Positions 36,601 to 49,400 of a stretch of 64,000 nucleotides of DNA are shown in pieces. Location: NCBI RefSeq assembly GCF_020740795.1, contig NC_067291.1:12714780-12778779 (forward strand), given 5' to 3'. Each line of letters starts with the position of its first letter. The stretch's first letter is position 1. A program made the position numbers and the translations under genes. A model generated the notes under the pieces. The model ran no database searches and was not told where the DNA came from. It saw only the letters and a list, made by a program, of their open reading frames with translations. Origin of the DNA: Apus apus. Lineage: Eukaryota; Chordata; Aves; Apodiformes; Apodidae.

Positions 36601-39600
36601 AAAAGAGGAATCTGGCCTGTGGAGAGCTTCTTAAATGTGAAGAGGCTTGTTCTTGCTAGAAACACCACTTTTCACAGACCCAAATCCAGAAACTTAAACA
36701 TTATTCTGGCAGTCTCTTCACAAGAGGCTGGTGAGGCCATCGGGGCTGTTCTCCCTGTGAGCACCATCCATCCCTCTGTACAGCCTGAGCTCTGAACAAT
36801 ACTTTCATCCAGCAAATGGATGAAAGATTTTTCAAGGCTGTAGCTAAAGCCTGTGCCTGATTACATTGGAAAGGCTTGCAGGGGAAAGGCTGGAAAAACT
36901 TCTGGTGAAACAAGGAAAATAATTTGAAGGTTCAGTTCTTGCAAAGACACAAGCTGAGTGAGACCCGAGAGGTGCTGACTATCTTGGGTCAATTTCCAGT
37001 GCCAATCCTAATCCTAACCCTTGTTCCAGCATGAATCCAGAGAAGATAATGAGGCTCAGAGTCTTAAACACCCTTAAAGTCTAATTACAATTCAAACTTC
37101 TAAATTAAGAAAGAATCCAGGAGCTGGATTTAGCTAGGACTGAGGTTGGATTTTTTGCAGAGGAGGATGATGGCCTCTCTGAAAAGCCCTCTTATTTTTT
37201 TAATGAAAGAAAAGTGAGCAGCTACCATGCTTCTCTGCAGTAACTGCTCAGTGTGTTTTATGCAACCCCCAGAATTATTTAAGACAGCAGAAACACATCT
37301 GTATCCATCTGCTTGGCACCCTGCTGAAACTTGCCCCAGGCCTCTAGAATAAATGTCAGAACAATATCCTGTCAATCTGCCCACTGTTATTTCAGATGAT
37401 TCAGCTACAAAGCGATCATATTTGTTTTAAATGTTACGTACCAGATTTAAAATCAAAGCAGATTTAATAACAATGAAATATATTCATTTCCCAACAGCAC
37501 TTTACAAACCACTAAGAGAACAACCCCTTTGGTTAAAGGATTTCTGATATTCTCATTCCAGCAGAGGAAGCTGCTGCCTTTTAGGATGCATAAACCTGTG
37601 TTGGCTACTTACCACCCACTTACAAAACTCTGCATTTTTGGTGTGCTGGACTTAAAAAATGAAAGCATCCAGTCCCTGGGTCTGGACAGGAAACACAGGC
37701 ACAGAGGAATGTATTCTATTAGTGGAATTTTCTGCAATGTGAGAGAGCACGCAGGCAATAGGAAAATGTAGGCTGTGCACATCTGTGCTGATAAGTGCTG
37801 GGAGTTTATTTGTGAATTTAAGCCTGCAGTTTGTCTATAGGCCACAACATAAATGTGGATCTGCAGTTTATTCATCAAACAGAGCTCTGCAGTTTATCTG
37901 GGGGCCAATCAGGTCCTAAATCACAGGCTCTGCATCCCTCTGCTGCCAGCATGCCCTGCTCACGTTTGGACTCTTATTTGAGTCGGCAGGTACAAAAGCA
38001 CATTGTTTGCCTGGTCACTCTGGCCCATGTTGGGTGACAAAAAACAAGGAAAAGAGGAGTGTTGTACAGTATTCTTGCACTTAAGTAACACCAGATTATT
38101 TACTCACTGATCTTTGATGTTGTTGATGTAATTTTCTATCTGTGCTGGGATTCCTTGTAGAATTGAGTTTTTGAATGTTACTCGATCGACAACTTTTCCA
38201 TGATGTCCATCGATCACAACCAGTTGGATGCCCTCATCAGTGAGGAAAAACCTTACACCATCAACCTGTGTGGGGGGAAGAACATTCTTAGTATGTCAAA
38301 GTAACGCAGTTGCAAACAGCCACCTGTAAGAAGCACTGGCAGTGTTGAGCCACAGGACTGCTCTTTGTATCAAAGAACAGAATTCCAGATCAAGTTCATT
38401 TAAGAACCCACCTCAATGTATGCAAAGTCATCCTTTAGGTGGAAGTACTGTTTCTTGTAAGTCTCTATTTTCACTTCTAGCAGGTGGTCCTTAGTCTTCT
38501 GTTTACAAAAGCAAGAATAAAAAGGAGAAAGTGAGGAAGACCATTACTTGAATACCTAATTTTCAGAAAACACTGTAAACTTTGAAATGGAATCAACAGG
38601 AAAGCTACATGCTAATCACTGTCTTGCCAGATTACATTGCTAATGAGACTGGGCACAGCAGTGACCTTTCTGCTCATCCTGTCAGCAATGAAACTGTTTA
38701 ACCAAATGGCAGTGTGAGTCCCACTTAACAGAGCTGACACGTAATTCTTTGAGGCCTTGCTGTGCATTCCTACTTCAAGGACGATGAGAGAAAAAAACTG
38801 CAAAAACCAGATAAATATTCCCCTCCCTCCTCCAGAACCAGACTGGATTGTATATAGGAGACAGTGTCGCACAAAATCCTTTATATGAATGAGACGTTCA
38901 GCCACACAGCCCCTTCTCTGACACTGCTGTTCCTACAGCTTGGGAGGAACTGGATGGCCAGGCAAGAAGAGTTGCCAGTCTTCAGAATCTCATTCCCTGG
39001 ACCAACCTGTCTTCCAGCTCATCACTTTTCCCCCTGTGCTTTTTTAAGCACAGCACTTCACAACAGAGCCCCAAAAGACTATGTACTGAACATCAACCTA
39101 CATCTTGGGTGACTCAGTCCTTTGAGGCCCTGCACTCTCTGTACATGCAAGAATCTGTTTCCTACTATTTCACACACCTGGAGCTTTTCAGAAAATCAGG
39201 CACAGGATAGAGGGAGCCTGGTACAAAGTCTTTCTATGTCTATGGGCACAATATGTGCCAGAACTACAGATTTTCACTAGCAATAATTCTGTGAGAAGAA
39301 AGAACTACTTTACCAGTTGTGCACTAGAGAGCTTCTTGGGCATTGGCACCTCTACTATTGGTGTCTCCATGTACTTGGGATAAGCCATGGCTTCACAGTC
39401 ACTGATGCCAGCTGCCTGTGGGATCACAGCTTTGATCCTTATTCGTTCACAGCCCTTGACAGAGCAGAAAGCAAATTTATCCTTCTCATTTTGAGCTTTG
39501 AGTTTCAGAAAGAGCAGCCTGCAGGTAGGGGACAAAAGTGAACAGCATTCTTAAGACTTCTGTGAAAAAAATTACCAGCTCCCAGTTTTGGTGGGCTCCT

Positions 39601-42600
39601 TCCTAATGCTCTGCTGGAATGCACATTACAAACCCACGATGCCTGTGGCTGCATTTTATAATGCTCAACATATCATGTGCAAATAGAAGGGGGGAGGTCA
39701 GGGAACTTAAAACAGAACAATTAGATGACACCTGAACTCCATTTGAGCTCTATTTTATAATTATGCATTTACGTACAAATGACTGCTTTGCATTTTAAGG
39801 TCTTTCTTTCCTGTTTTTTTAATTCTTTAAAAGAAAACAACAGGCTTCACTCTCTTAGCTCCTGTACATCCCTGTCGGGGTGTTTATAAATGGTTGTTTT
39901 TCAAAACCAAAAGTGTTGGGTGTGTCTCCAGTTCAGTTTCATGGCCTGTGCTTCACATTTGTCTTTTTTTTTTTTTTCTAATTTGTATTCATTTGGCAAA
40001 GCATTTCCCAGAATAATTGGCAGTGCTGCAGTGGCTATGAATGACTGGCAGCCGTGGGAGTCCCTGGAAATTTAGATGGTGGTCACATTCCCAGAAAGAC
40101 TTTCTGGTTTTGTTGTGATCCTTGCTAATGGCATTAGCCAAATGGCTCACGATTCCAGCAGCTTTCTCAAAGGGGTGTCCAAATCAGCAAGTCTTGCTTC
40201 CTTACCCAGTGTCCTCATCCCAGTAGTAGTATCCTTTGCTAGGATATCTGTGCTCCAGTTTCTCCATTTGAAAGGTTCTATAGAAGGTTCCAGTTTTGTT
40301 CGTTTTCTTCAACAGACGATTGTGGATGTCTGAGAGAATGGAAAATGTCGTCCCTTTAGGATAGCAAAATCCTACTTGGATCCAGTCGTTCCTAAAAATA
40401 GCAGAGACCCACAGTATAACAAGTCAACACATGACTATTATTTTCCTGGGCATGCTAGAAGCCAAACTAAATAATTCACTTTGAAATGTAACTTGATTTT
40501 TTCCTGACCAGTTAAAATTGTAACGGTTTGAGATGAATCAGTGCAACCTACATTAGACATAACAACCATGGGTTACTTAAGCAATGTGGGTCAGACCTGC
40601 TCCTGACTTCTACACCTGTGACTTCCACGCACCAGGAATGAATTAGCTCTAGGCTTCTAAAAATGAACCGTGTTATCTTGCAAGGCTTCCCGGGGGAGGA
40701 AACAGGAATCTGAGATGTCAAATGGGAAGATGGTGAACTCAATGGACTTCCTGGAACAAGCATGTTCATTCTGGAAGAGCTCATGAGGGGATCACCTCAG
40801 CCATTAAAAATTTGCAGTTACATTATTGGGCTGGAATGTTGGAATTCAGTCAGATCACTCACTTGTTGAAATTGATGAGCCATATGGCCAGCTCTTCAGG
40901 GGCTGTCTTGTCCCAGTGGATGGTGTAGCCTTTCCTCAGAGTTATAACTGGCTGATACTGCTGGTAATGAGTGCTTTTGCTCAAAGCCCCTTCCAAGTAG
41001 AGTGGGTGATTGTGGTAGTCATTTTTTATTATTTTCATTTTTAGGTTGGCTGGCTTGTAGGCTTGGATGTATATCTAGATGAAAAAAAGATCACCAAGAG
41101 TTTAATGAACTGCAGTAAAATGTTAAAGGCACAGCTACTCAATAGATGTGAACTAGTAAGAGGCCTGTGACTTCAGCAGTGGCCTGTGCATTGTACACAG
41201 GTACCCAAATACTCAGTTTCCTACATTTCAACAAAATAAAAAAGAAGGATCATTTCCTCATCATCTGAGTTCGAGAGTATGCACCAATCTAGGCTTCAAA
41301 GAGACCTGCATTAGGACTGGAGTATTTCAGTGTTAGTGCAAACCCTCAGCAGTGGGACAGTATCTACCTCAGACATCTGATTTCTGCTGAACAGGGACCC
41401 TTCTGTTTGGATTTCAGAAACAGGAAAACCAGCTCAGTGGGTACAAATTGGCTTTAGTGGCACTACATTGAAAAAAAACCAACAACCCAACAGTTGCACC
41501 ACCTAAGACAAAAAAGGGCACTACCCTTCAGAGGAAAGTGAGGACTCTCTCAAGGCTGCTGCACTCGGAGCTCATGTGGTAGGAAGAATGATTTAGTGGT
41601 TACACAACAGGATGAAAGATCCTGAGAGCTGAAGTCTAATTTCAACTCCTCAGCACATTTCCCATAACACTGTGGGCAACACTTCCCTCCATAAATCAAG
41701 GAAAAATAACTAGCCCTTAGATTTATGAATACTAATCTGTTAAAACTCATGGAGCTCTTGGGGAACTTCAGGCAGAAGTTTTTAGAGCTGTTAACAGTCA
41801 AGGCCAAAGTGTCTGCAAATGTAGCACAGTACCCTCATGTTCGAAGCCACCTGTGCAGACATGCAGATAAATAAACCCTGAGTACCCTGAAGAAAGTCCA
41901 TTTCTAAAGGTCAAGCTTTACAGTGCCAAGAAATTTAAAATAAAACAAGGTGAAAATGATAGTGTAAGGTGAACAGCTTTACCTGTGCAAAGTGTCCACT
42001 GCAGATGGACCCTCTCCAGTCGGGCACGTCAATGCAGTCCGGGTGCTTGATTAACCAGTTATCTTCTTTTATCAGGTATGAACCTGGATATTCTGACACA
42101 GAACCATCTACATCATGAAAAACTGATGTTTTATCACCATCCATATCCAGATCATTGAACCAGGGTCCAGGTTCTCCAAAGAAGACCCTTGAGGTAATCT
42201 AAACAAAAGAGTGAAACACATTTAAATCTCCAGAAAGGATTAATCACTTAGAGTACATAGCAAAGGATGGCTATGCTCACTAGAGTGGCTCAAAGGACCC
42301 ATCTGCTGACTTTATTTGGCATTGGAAAGCAGCTTGAACAAGAAGCAGTGTTGGGTCTGTGAGTCAATTTGTGCATGAAGAAATCTGTTTACGCATCATC
42401 ATTCTTTAGATGGCCATGGATTTTGGCTGCTTAACTGAGACACTGTAGGCTTGATGCTCTGAGGTGCCGTGATGACAGGTGAAGTCTAAGGTTGAAGCTC
42501 CTCTGAGACAGCACTTATGTGATAATAAAACTATGAGCTGCTGAGCCTGAGCATCCATTTGATTAATCAACAGGAATATCAGTGTCATTCAGTACAGGAA

Positions 42601-45600
42601 TATTAGGATTGTCTCTCCTTGGCCTGCATGCTGCCTCTCCGTTGAGCTTGAAGTCAATGCAGAGCTCAGTCACACACTTAAAAGGTGTGTTTGACTTGTC
42701 AGAGTATAGACACAGATTTCCCTGTTGACCAGGGGGAAAGGCTAAAAAAACCTCAGAATTTCAACTTCAGCTGTGAGGTTTGTTTTAAAATTCTAGAGGG
42801 AGGTTCAGGAGACAGAGAGAGTTCACTAGAGCAACTTTACTCATTGTCTGCAAATATATTTTTACGGTTCCAAAGCCACATAAAGTCACACTGCTGCTGG
42901 GAACAACCAGGGACCTCCCCTGGGAAATGGCTGCTCAGGCAACTTCTGCCTGGTATTTTTATCCAGCATAAATAAACATCATGTCACCAGCCTGCCTGGT
43001 GCAATGTTAGAGAGTGACCAACCAACACTTTTAGGGGAATGTTGCCTTTCTCATCCCATTTGGCACAAGGATTGATAGTCAGCACTTCTCCTGACATGTG
43101 AGCAAGTCTGCTAAGTTTTTGAAAGTTAAGCAACCCGAATAATTTCAGTCCCAACCACTGTATATTTTTATTTGTTTGTAATGCTTGGCAGTTGGATTTA
43201 ACAGCTGTTAGAGGTGAACCTCAGCAAACCAGTTATCAAAAATAAATCAAAAGCACAGATCCCAGGATGGGTTCAAACCAGCACCCAAATGTTCATCCTG
43301 TAATTCAAAGTCTGACAGATGCTTTTTGGCTGGGTCCTGCATTCATTCCTGGGTCTGTAGAACTGAAGTCCATGGAATTACCCTGGTGTGCAGGGCTGCA
43401 GAATTAACCTGCATTAGCTCAGTTTCACTGCTGATTTCCCAGAGTCAGTATTTTCTGCTTCTAGGAGAGTTAGAACTTCCACAGCAGACTTCCCTCTGCT
43501 TTAATACTATACTGCTGTTGAAAATAAGAGGGCAGATTCTTCTCCCTGTTCCAACAGTTTCTGAGGCACACAAAAATGGAAAGTATTTCCACTTGAATGT
43601 CACTATTTTTTTGAAACCAATGCCTGCTACTGGTTTGCTGCAAACCTGTCCAGAGAACTGGATTTTCTCCTTGCTTCACCCATTCCATTTTCTAGTTCTC
43701 AGCTGCCACCCTCTTTGTTAAACTCCTGGCAAAGATAACGGGCAACCACCTGAAGATCTCGCCTTTCCTCCTGAAGGCTGCTACACCTTTATTGCCCACA
43801 ACCCCATTTCCAGGCCAAGTGGAAAAGGCTTTGCTGGGCAGGGGAACTCACAGGGACGTCTTCGAAATGGATGTGGGTGACGTTGTTGTTGGGGCAGCTC
43901 TGCCAGGCGTTGTTGAGCCGGAAGGCCAGGGCGCTGGTGTGCCGGCCGTCCAGGGCCGCGAACTTGCGGAAGGTGCAGTTCTGCACGTTGATGGGCCCGT
44001 CGTAGAACTGAATCCCTCGGATGGGAAAATCCCTACAACACATTTGGAGGGGACAGAAAGACTGGGTCACGACACCTTAGCAAGAGGATGAGAATCTAGA
44101 CACGTACAGTCCCCTAGCACTTGTTTCTCAGCTGCTTTCATTTTCCACAGGCCTTAGGATGGCTCCTGAGCTCATGTTTTGGAAGATAAAGGATTTCCCT
44201 CCTTTTTAGGTCTGTGAAGTCCTCTTATCCTTACAAGTTCAGCTCAAGTTCTCTCATGTCTGAACAGATCATCTTTATTTGGTCTGTGCTCCTCCGGGGA
44301 AGGAACTTACAGCAATGCCAAAGCATTGACCTAAAAATGAATAAATCCATCATTGCCATCAGAAATGAGTTCAGCAGCACTGAAACCTGAAACTCATCAG
44401 AGCCACGGAGACTCCGTGGGCCAAGTACTGGCAAGGCTGAAAGAAGTCCCACTGCATCTTTCAAAGGAACTTGGAGACAAACAGTGCAACTCAACTGTAA
44501 TAAAAAATGGATCTGAAAACAAGGAAAGGTCTCACAATCTATAGGGTTGAAAAGAGGTGAAAGAGCAGACTAATGAACCCCTATTAACAGCCTTTTCTGA
44601 TATCATCTGCAAGGTAAAGAAGACACCATTTTTCACACTGATTAAGAGAATGAGATTTTTAAACTACTGAAGTGGCTAAAAGAAGATGTTTCAAATTTTG
44701 CTTGCGATAAATAAATTTGATCCCTTCCACATATGAATGGTTTCCCTTAGACAAGACTTGTCTGCTCCTGTGCATTTGTTCTGTCCCTCTGAGTCTCTGC
44801 ACACAACACCCAAGACAAAATATGCCCATATACATATGTATGTAAGGGATATTGGAAGGACAGTCATAGCAGATTGGGTTTTCATTATTATTACAGTTAA
44901 TACTAAGCGTTCTGTATTTGTGTATTGCTGTATTGCTACTGACAAGCAAAGCTGAGGTGCATAAATGAGGCAGAAAAAAAAAAAAAAAGCAAAGCAGCCA
45001 AGCTGTTTGTTCACTCTGGGGCTGCTGGGAGGATAACTATGTTTTTAGGAATAACAATAAAACATTACTGCACACTTAAACCAATCTGCAGGACTAAAGT
45101 CTAGGAAGAGGCCACACACGAAGCTCACTGGCCATTTCAAAATTATCAAACAAAGGCATAAAATTCCTGTAGCACAGCAGCAATAGTAACAGCAGCTCTG
45201 ATGACATCTCTAACCACATCTGAGCCAGTCCAAGCCCAGGGCAGGGCTTCCATGAGCTTTCCTGGCAGCTGACCTGGATGGAGACTGCCACATTGCTCAA
45301 CCACTGCTGACCACATACACAGAAGTGCCCAGCTAGCACACACTCCTCTTGTTGTCTTCTCAGCTGTTTGTAGAGGGGAGGGGGAAGGAAAGAGGAGTTG
45401 GATGCTGTCTTGGCAGCCTGCAAGTATGTACCTGCCAGCAGCAGCTGCACAGTGGGGACTTTGGGATCGGGAGACATGAAACCAAATCCTTTCTGTGTAA
45501 TGGCTATTAAATGGAACAGTGCAGAACAAACCACACTGGGCTGGAGTTTGCACTGAGAGCAGGAACAGGGAGAGCTTTGATGTGCTGAGGTGAACTTACG

Positions 45601-46371
45601 GGCTGATGGGCAGGGTCCTTCCTCTGTGATCCAGACCTCCAGGTCCCCAGATCTCATTGTCCATCATCTCTGTGCCCAGGTTCCCACTCTCGCCAACGAA
45701 CAGGCTGTTCTTGATTTCTTGCTTTGAGCCATCATCATGAGGGAAAGTCCCACCACTAGAAGGGAAAGGCTGGAGGTGAAGGGGCTGCTCACATCCATCC
45801 CCCACCAGCTGCCCCCAGCTGCAGCACAGCCCACCCCACACTTACCTTGCCAAGGTCAGACCAATGCCGTTGTCAGCAAACCTGTTAAGGAAGGAAGATG
45901 TTTCAGAAGAGGTTTGACTTTGCTTTGTTTTATCGTGTCAAATTAAAATAACCAAAGCAATGAGGTGGCGGGCAGCAGGGCTTAGTTACTGAACAGTGCT
46001 CATGGAGAAGCTTGGGCTTTTCCCCTGTCCGATTTTGGAATATCTGTTTTGGCACATCTTGAGGTATATGCAGATACTGTGAAGCAGCAGACATGCACCT
46101 GATTGCTCCAAGCTGAGGTCACAATGATGATTATTTCTCTGTGTTTAATGATCACACCCTTTCACTGTTACACAAAAAGACCACACCTCTCTCTCACTCC
46201 AACAGCTTTTATTATTTAACTGCTCTGCCTTACAAGCACCTCTGTCCTCCTTGGTGCTCATGTATCACATACTGCTTCCATGAAATAATTTTACAAGAGG
46301 AGCTGCTATAAAAGCAGAGAAGCTTGGCTTCTCTTTCATCAACGGGAAGGCAGAGATCAGACCTTCCTTGT

Positions 46372-46435
<64 letters not shown>

Positions 46436-49400
46436 CAACAATAATAATAACAACAACAACAACAACAATAATAATAATAATAAAATTAAAACGTCCATCC
46501 CTTATGCTGAAACTTCAAAGCTTTTAGATGGGATAAATCACAACTTTCAGACCATGATTTGAAGCAATGCAACATGTATGAGCAGGTCTTGGTGGTATCT
46601 TCACATCGGTGTCTCTCTTTCCACGCCTTTCTCTGACTTCAGGGCAACCACCAGAGCCAGCCCCGGCTCTGTCCTGCTGTCTGTCTGTCTGTAGGTGGCA
46701 GCCCTTCCCAGGCTATCGCCCCCCTGCCTTGCCCCAGCCCCAGGAACAGAACCTGCAGGCCACATTAACGTTAGTTTTATTAATGTCACACATCAGTCTT
46801 TTTTGTAGCAATAGAAATGGAAATTGTCGTGGTTATAAAGCAAATTAAAGCTTGATGGCTGCTTCCTCGAATTCGCATACACTCCGAGGTTTGCTGCTGG
46901 AAAGAGATGAAGAACTCGGTCTTGTAGCAACCTCCACACACTGCAGTAGCTCCAACGCCAATGTCTGCATCACAAGTGTGGTCTGCAAAGACACCTCTTG
47001 GGGGCCATGGAGTGCACTAGATACCTCTGGTTCATCACTTCATGAGAAGCACAAACTGTGTTACTAAATATTACATATCCCACAGTTCTGCTACAGTCAC
47101 ATTTTCACCAGCCTGCCTGGTCACTAGAGTGAGATTGTATCACCAATTGCTTTAAGAGGTTTGGGTCACTCAAAGCTAAGGCAGCTCTGGCCAGGAATTG
47201 GACACCAGGGAATGGTGTGACACCTATTTTTACCAGAGTTGTCACAGTATGCCTTGCAAAGTAGTTTTTTTTCCCTTTTCTCCTTGTTCTTTATTGAGTT
47301 TGGTATCAAGAGCCTGGCTCAGCAGAAGGAACTGTAGAAGATGATCTGTTTTCAGGTGCAAATCAAATATCTGTTCTGACCAGTGCAGGAGCGGCCTTCA
47401 AAGAGCACAACACACGCTTGCCCAGTCTCTCTCCCTTGCTGCTATGATGCATAGTTTTACGTCTGCTTCATCAGTACTTGCTTATTCATCATAACAGTGA
47501 ACCACACAAAACTGATCTGTGACCAGGCTTAGCCACGGAAGGTCGGGGATTTTGCTGCTTCCTTTTCAAAGCACCTAATTTTTCATGTAAAAAAACAGTT
47601 TTCAGATTTACTTATTTGTATCTGTGTGTCTCTATGTGTGTATGTGACCATTTTAAAATCCTGGTCAGCATCACACAGAGAAACAATCTGAGGAATCTTC
47701 AGTTCAGACAAAGCAGGTTTTCTTTGTGTAAAATAATGCCTGTGTTTACTTAACATTTCATCCTTACTCCAATCTTGGCCATCTGAAAGGTGCAAAGCAA
47801 TATAAATAATCTGAACCTCAGCTTTGTTTGCCATGAACACTAGGCTGAACTCTGAGAGTTTAAATAAGGCAAAACTCACTGGCAGTTGTCCAGCCACACA
47901 TCTCCACCCCGTAGCCAGGCACCGTGATCCTGATTCTTGTAGGCAATAAAGTGGTCAATTATTGCAGGTTCCCTCGGCTTCAAAGGATCAGCATCTTTGT
48001 GTGGGCTGTATCTGCAAGCAGGAGAGAAGAAAGGTTGGCAAGGGAAGGTAGCCTTTGCTCAGTGCACAGCCCTACTGAACATCTGGTTTCTGCTAACTCA
48101 GGAACAGCTTTGGGACAAAAGTCCATCCAAGTAGCATGTCCAGCCAAGCAGCGATGGCCAGACCCAGCTGCCAAGGAAAGGATGGTCCAGGATAGGCAGT
48201 TGTAAAGACCCTCTCCAAGTTTCCCTTCGCCTTTTCATTATTGTATTGCTGATATACTGCTGAAAGCATGGAAAGTTTATTATTGCTCCCAAAAGTCTGA
48301 GATATTTTTAATCCCTTACTGTTATCCTTTAGCATATTCCTGTTATTTAGATAAATATCCTTTTGTTTTCCCTTTTGAGCATTCTTATCTCCTAACCTTG
48401 GCTATACTGGGACAATGAGCACTGCTGCCAAATTTTCCTTGCTGTGGAAAGGAATTAAAACATCTTGGAGAGGGGCTGAGAGTGTGTCCTTCACTATTCC
48501 CTCTATACATTACTCAGGACACACGTACAACATTTATTAACTCTGAAGTTCTCAAGTATGATGAAATGTTGGCCTGACACAGGAAAAAAGCAGTCACAAG
48601 TGGAAGCAGCAGCAACGTGTGCCCTCAGCTGCTGCCTGTTGGCTCAGGCCACAGGATCTGAGGAAGGATCTGGCTCACTATGGTGACACTGAGCTCAGCT
48701 GTCATCTACCAGGTCCTGAGGCACAGCTCTCTCCTGTTTGCTACTGAAAAACCATCTTCCATCATACTACACAGCTTAGAAAACCTGACAGATAAATATC
48801 CAATTCAGTGCCAGCAACGGATGGTCCAGAGATTAAAATTCATGCCTTGCCAAGGAGCAGCAAGGCCAAGCTGTCAAATCACTAATAGATATTCAATAGC
48901 ACTTTGCTTTGCTTAATAAGCCATCATATCAATCTAAAACTGAGCATCAGGCTGATAGGGTTCCAGTAAATGAATATTGCTTTGGCAGCTTCATCATTGT
49001 GAATTTGCTTTCAGAGAGGGATTTAGTATCAGCCCTTGTGAATTCCCCAGACATCACTAAATATGGATATTTTGTGATGGATTCCATTTTTATTCACATC
49101 CATGCATAACTGGAGGAACACTACAGGGTACAGAATTTGACTCAGACACTTAATGCTGTAAGTGAGTGCAGAACAATCTCTCCAATTCTGTAACTGTCCA
49201 GCCTGCCTCCTGGTCTGCCCTAGCCCCTCCAGCTATAATCATTTATTCAGTCTTTTGGTCTTGACACATGAAAACGATATAAATAATCTGAGCTGCAGGC
49301 TGGGCTGGTGGGTAATCCCCCAGCATAAACATGACTGCATTATGAAGTGCTTGGCTTCCAGGGGTCATTCCTGCCCTTGTATGGCAAGGGACAAATTGCC

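Larger units (their letters stand above)
34655..38107 (-). other. CEMIP: CEMIP intron with two CR1 fragments
   Basis: 3.45-kb intron between visible exons 16 and 17. It holds CR1 fragments at 34892-35200 and 35372-35785, both on the minus strand. The remaining sequence shows nothing recognisable. Confidence 0.88.

Noticed and set aside
45094-45657. 187-codon minus frame as a gene on its own
   Set aside because: It overlaps CEMIP visible exon 9 in a different frame, and the rest is intron; no domain seen.
46265-46562. Poly-Leu, poly-Ile and poly-Asn reading frames
   Set aside because: Translations of the AAT/AAC microsatellite in three frames.
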